A DNA stretch of 17,603 bases from Ochromonadaceae sp. CCMP2298 (lineage: Eukaryota > Sar > Synurophyceae > Ochromonadales > Ochromonadaceae), in assembly GCA_026770595.1 (NCBI GenBank), contig MU634007.1, positions 1 through 17,603 of the forward strand, given 5' to 3'. Below the pieces are notes generated by a model. The model had not been told where the DNA came from and did no database searches. It saw nothing but the letters and a program-made list of their open reading frames with translations. Every line of letters begins with the position of its first letter. Position 1 is the stretch's first letter. The position numbers were made by a program, and so were the translations under genes. Of this stretch, positions 16,054-17,603 are shown piece by piece.

Positions 16054-17340
16054 CTACTTCTTGGTATCTTTGGCCTTCCCGTCCACCAGCTCCTGCACCA
16101 CCTCCTTCCAGGGGGGGGCCCCCAGCCCCCTTCTGACCACCTTGCCCGTCTTAGCCAGCGACACCACCAACCCCTGAGAGGCGTCCGAATCAGATAAATC
16201 ATAAAGTATAAAAGAAAAAAGGCCAATTAGCGTATGTGTGATCGAGGTGAAAAGACCAGATTTGGTCCAGGGAATCATGATAAAAAGACGTCTTTTATGT
16301 AATTCTAACCGTACCTGCTGCCACACGCCTTGGGCCCCCTGCTGCTCCGCCAGATCTACCTCATTCTGCAGCACAGACTGCCAAACTTCGAGCTGCTGCG
16401 GTCGCGCGATGTAGGGCGAGGTCATAAGCGCATCCTTGTCCTGAGACTTCGCGAAGCCTTTGTCCTTGCCCTCCTCGAGCTGTCTATCGTTGTACACAAA
16501 AGGCACCACCACTGTCTCGCGTGATACGAACAAATCCACCCCCTCCAGGCGCGCAGTGATCATGGCATCCCGCACGAACCCCACCTCTCCCGCCACCAGC
16601 ACCACATGCTGGCCCCCCTTGGCTTGCAAATCTGCCAGCGACACGATCCGAGTGACGTTCTCATCCCGCTCCGAGGTCTGTATCCTAACAGGCAGCATGC
16701 CCAGCTGCCTCTCGCGCTGCACCAGCACCAGCGTAGATATCTTGTTATCCATCTTGGCCTGCTTTACCTCGTAGGAGCTCTCCAGCTTGGCCTGCTGCGC
16801 CTGAGAGGCGGGTCGACCGAGTTAGATAAACCATAAAGTATAAGGGATTTAGAATAAAGACTAGTTAGCGTATGTGTGATCGAGGTGACAAGACCAGATT
16901 TGGTCCAGGGAATCATGATAAAAGGACGTCAATTATGTAGTTCGGACACCTACCTGCTCCTTGCTCCACAGCAACGCGGCGGCCACCACGCCGCCCAGGT
17001 CCACGGCCACGTTGATCACCGCATTCTGCTTATCGTCCGCCGTCGCCAAGATCAGCTGCGGGACGGCGGTGAACAGCCCCAGCCCACCGGCAGCACCGAT
17101 GCCTGCGTAGACGAAGGTGCGGAAGAAGCGAAAGGGGGCGGCGGCCTCTGCCTTGAGCTTGGCCATTGATGTTGCCATGGACACGCCCTGGCCCTCCTCC
17201 CCCTCTGTCTCTGTTGGGTCCTCAGCGTACAATCTAATCAATCTACCATCTTGTTGAAAAAATTTCGTGCGGGGGGCGCGGAAGCCCGCCAGCAGCTGTA
17301 GCGCGGCCAGGCACAGGAGCAAACATAAGTTGAAGCTCAT
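16054..17340 (-). CDS. LPA1: LPA1-like (low PSII accumulation 1) plastid membrane protein
   Basis: Complete, 330 aa. Exons: 17340-16954, 16800-16315, 16173-16054, all joined in phase 0. Residues 1-18 are a hydrophobic signal peptide, followed by LAG|FRAP, an A-x-F type motif with Phe at position 20 as used for import into red-derived secondary plastids. Two hydrophobic spans follow (about 74-98 and 107-125), then a soluble part with 'LPVRIQTSERD', 'HVVLVAGEVGFVRDAM' and 'VVVPFVY'. This order matches the C-terminal half of plant LPA1 / Chlamydomonas REP27, which help synthesis and assembly of the D1 protein of photosystem II. The TPR region of the plant protein is absent. The family call rests on memory of the fold pattern; an uncharacterised thylakoid protein is the alternative. 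Both introns are introners. Confidence 0.65.
16174..16314 (-). mobile_element. Introner, intron 2 of the LPA1-like gene
   Basis: 141 nt, phase 0, CAG|G. B-type donor (GTACGGTTAGAATTACATAA), intact AAAAGACGTCTTTTT block, A-type body and 3' repeat (TTTATCTGATTCGGACGCC). About ten nt are missing after GCTAATTGG. Confidence 0.95.
16801..16953 (-). mobile_element. Introner, intron 1 of the LPA1-like gene
   Basis: 153 nt, phase 0, CAG|G. Subfamily A with 5' repeat GTAGGTGTCCGAACTACATAA and 3' end TAACTCGGTCGACCCGCCTC followed by TCAG. Confidence 0.94.
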
Positions 17341-17603
17341 TCAACTGTTCGAGATTGCCAGTCCTCAGCGATTCGGCGTGCGCTGCGCTCTCCAAGCCTC
17401 ACAGATGCTGGGAGTCGAGCGCGCAGATTGAGCAGATGCGATGAGCAGGGTTGCACTGCTGAATCTGAATTGGACCACAGCACTGCACTCAGTGCTGTGG
17501 TTTTTCACTAACTAGAGTGTTTGCGCAAACCGTAAAATCCCTCAAAAATCCACGGTTTGGTCCAAAACGGACGTGGATTCTTTGCGATCTCACGGTCTTT
17601 TGA
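17341..17603. other. Upstream region of the LPA1-like gene with stem-loops
   Basis: No coding region supported. It contains the perfect stem-loop at 17474-17501, a 12-nt perfect palindrome GTTTGCGCAAAC at 17519-17530, and an imperfect hairpin at 17547-17579 (AATCCAC pairs with GTGGATT). Promoter signals for the minus-strand gene could not be assigned. Confidence 0.55.
17474..17501 (+). repeat. Perfect stem-loop followed by a T run
   Basis: ACCACAGCACT (17474-17484), loop GCACTC, AGTGCTGTGGT (17491-17501), then Ts to 17505. Read on the plus strand it resembles a hairpin with a Pol III-type T stop. No RNA class is recognised. Confidence 0.7.

Noticed and set aside
423-16953. Regularly spaced near-identical repeats suggesting a CRISPR or satellite array
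   Set aside because: The repeats have splice sites, follow the strand of the host gene, and removing them restores conserved proteins; they are introns.
423-16953. A uniform target-site duplication flanking every introner
   Set aside because: I compared the flanks of the copies. Apart from the 11-nt duplication at intron 16 and a shared AG or CAG at the two ends, no consistent duplication is visible by eye.
17341-17505. A known small RNA gene (tRNA, U6, or another snRNA)
   Set aside because: No cloverleaf, no ACAGAGA/AGC motif and no Sm site were found; only the stem-loop is supported.

Overview
The window is nuclear DNA from a eukaryote, most likely an alga with a secondary red-type plastid (stramenopile-like; haptophyte or cryptophyte not excluded). 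The evidence is spliceosomal GT-AG introns throughout, an RNA polymerase II largest subunit with a heptad CTD, a CDK11-type kinase, and a plastid protein whose N-terminus looks like a signal peptide followed by an A-x-F type transit cleavage motif. Exons are GC-rich; most introns are AT-rich and are copies of one another. The species cannot be named from the sequence alone.

Layout: (1) 1-2798, minus strand: 5' part of a large armadillo/HEAT-type protein resembling the N-terminus of WDFY3/Alfy-type BEACH proteins, cut by the window edge. (2) 2799-3717: intergenic, holding a ~290-bp foldback (MITE-like) element. (3) 3718-5695, minus strand: complete CDK11/PITSLRE-type kinase, 4 exons. (4) 5696-6118: short divergent promoter region with an inverted repeat. 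(5) 6119-15402, plus strand: complete RPB1, 27 exons, 1800 aa, ending in 15 YSPTSPA-type heptads. (6) 15403-16053: tail-to-tail intergenic with two tandem repeats. (7) 16054-17340, minus strand: complete LPA1-like photosystem II assembly protein, 3 exons. (8) 17341-17603: its upstream region, with a perfect stem-loop and further palindromes.

The dominant feature is an introner family. By hand I count 29 near-identical introns of about 115-174 nt: 4 in the BEACH-like gene, 1 in CDK11, 22 of the 26 in RPB1 and 2 in the LPA1-like gene. Each lies in splicing orientation relative to its host gene, whichever strand that gene is on, and I see none between genes. They carry terminal inverted repeats (GTCCGAATTACATAAA at the 5' end, TTTATCTAATTCGGAC at the 3' end), with the donor site just outside one repeat and the acceptor just outside the other. 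They contain internal palindromes, fall into two subfamilies with mosaics, and nearly always follow CAG or CTG in the exon. One copy (RPB1 intron 16) lacks the 3' repeat and takes its acceptor from an 11-nt direct duplication of the upstream exon end. This is the pattern expected of a DNA-transposon-like element that makes new introns.

Functionally, RPB1 and CDK11 are divergently paired. CDK11-class kinases are known to act on the polymerase II CTD and on splicing, so the pair places a transcription/splicing kinase next to the polymerase in a genome with a heavy load of recent introns.
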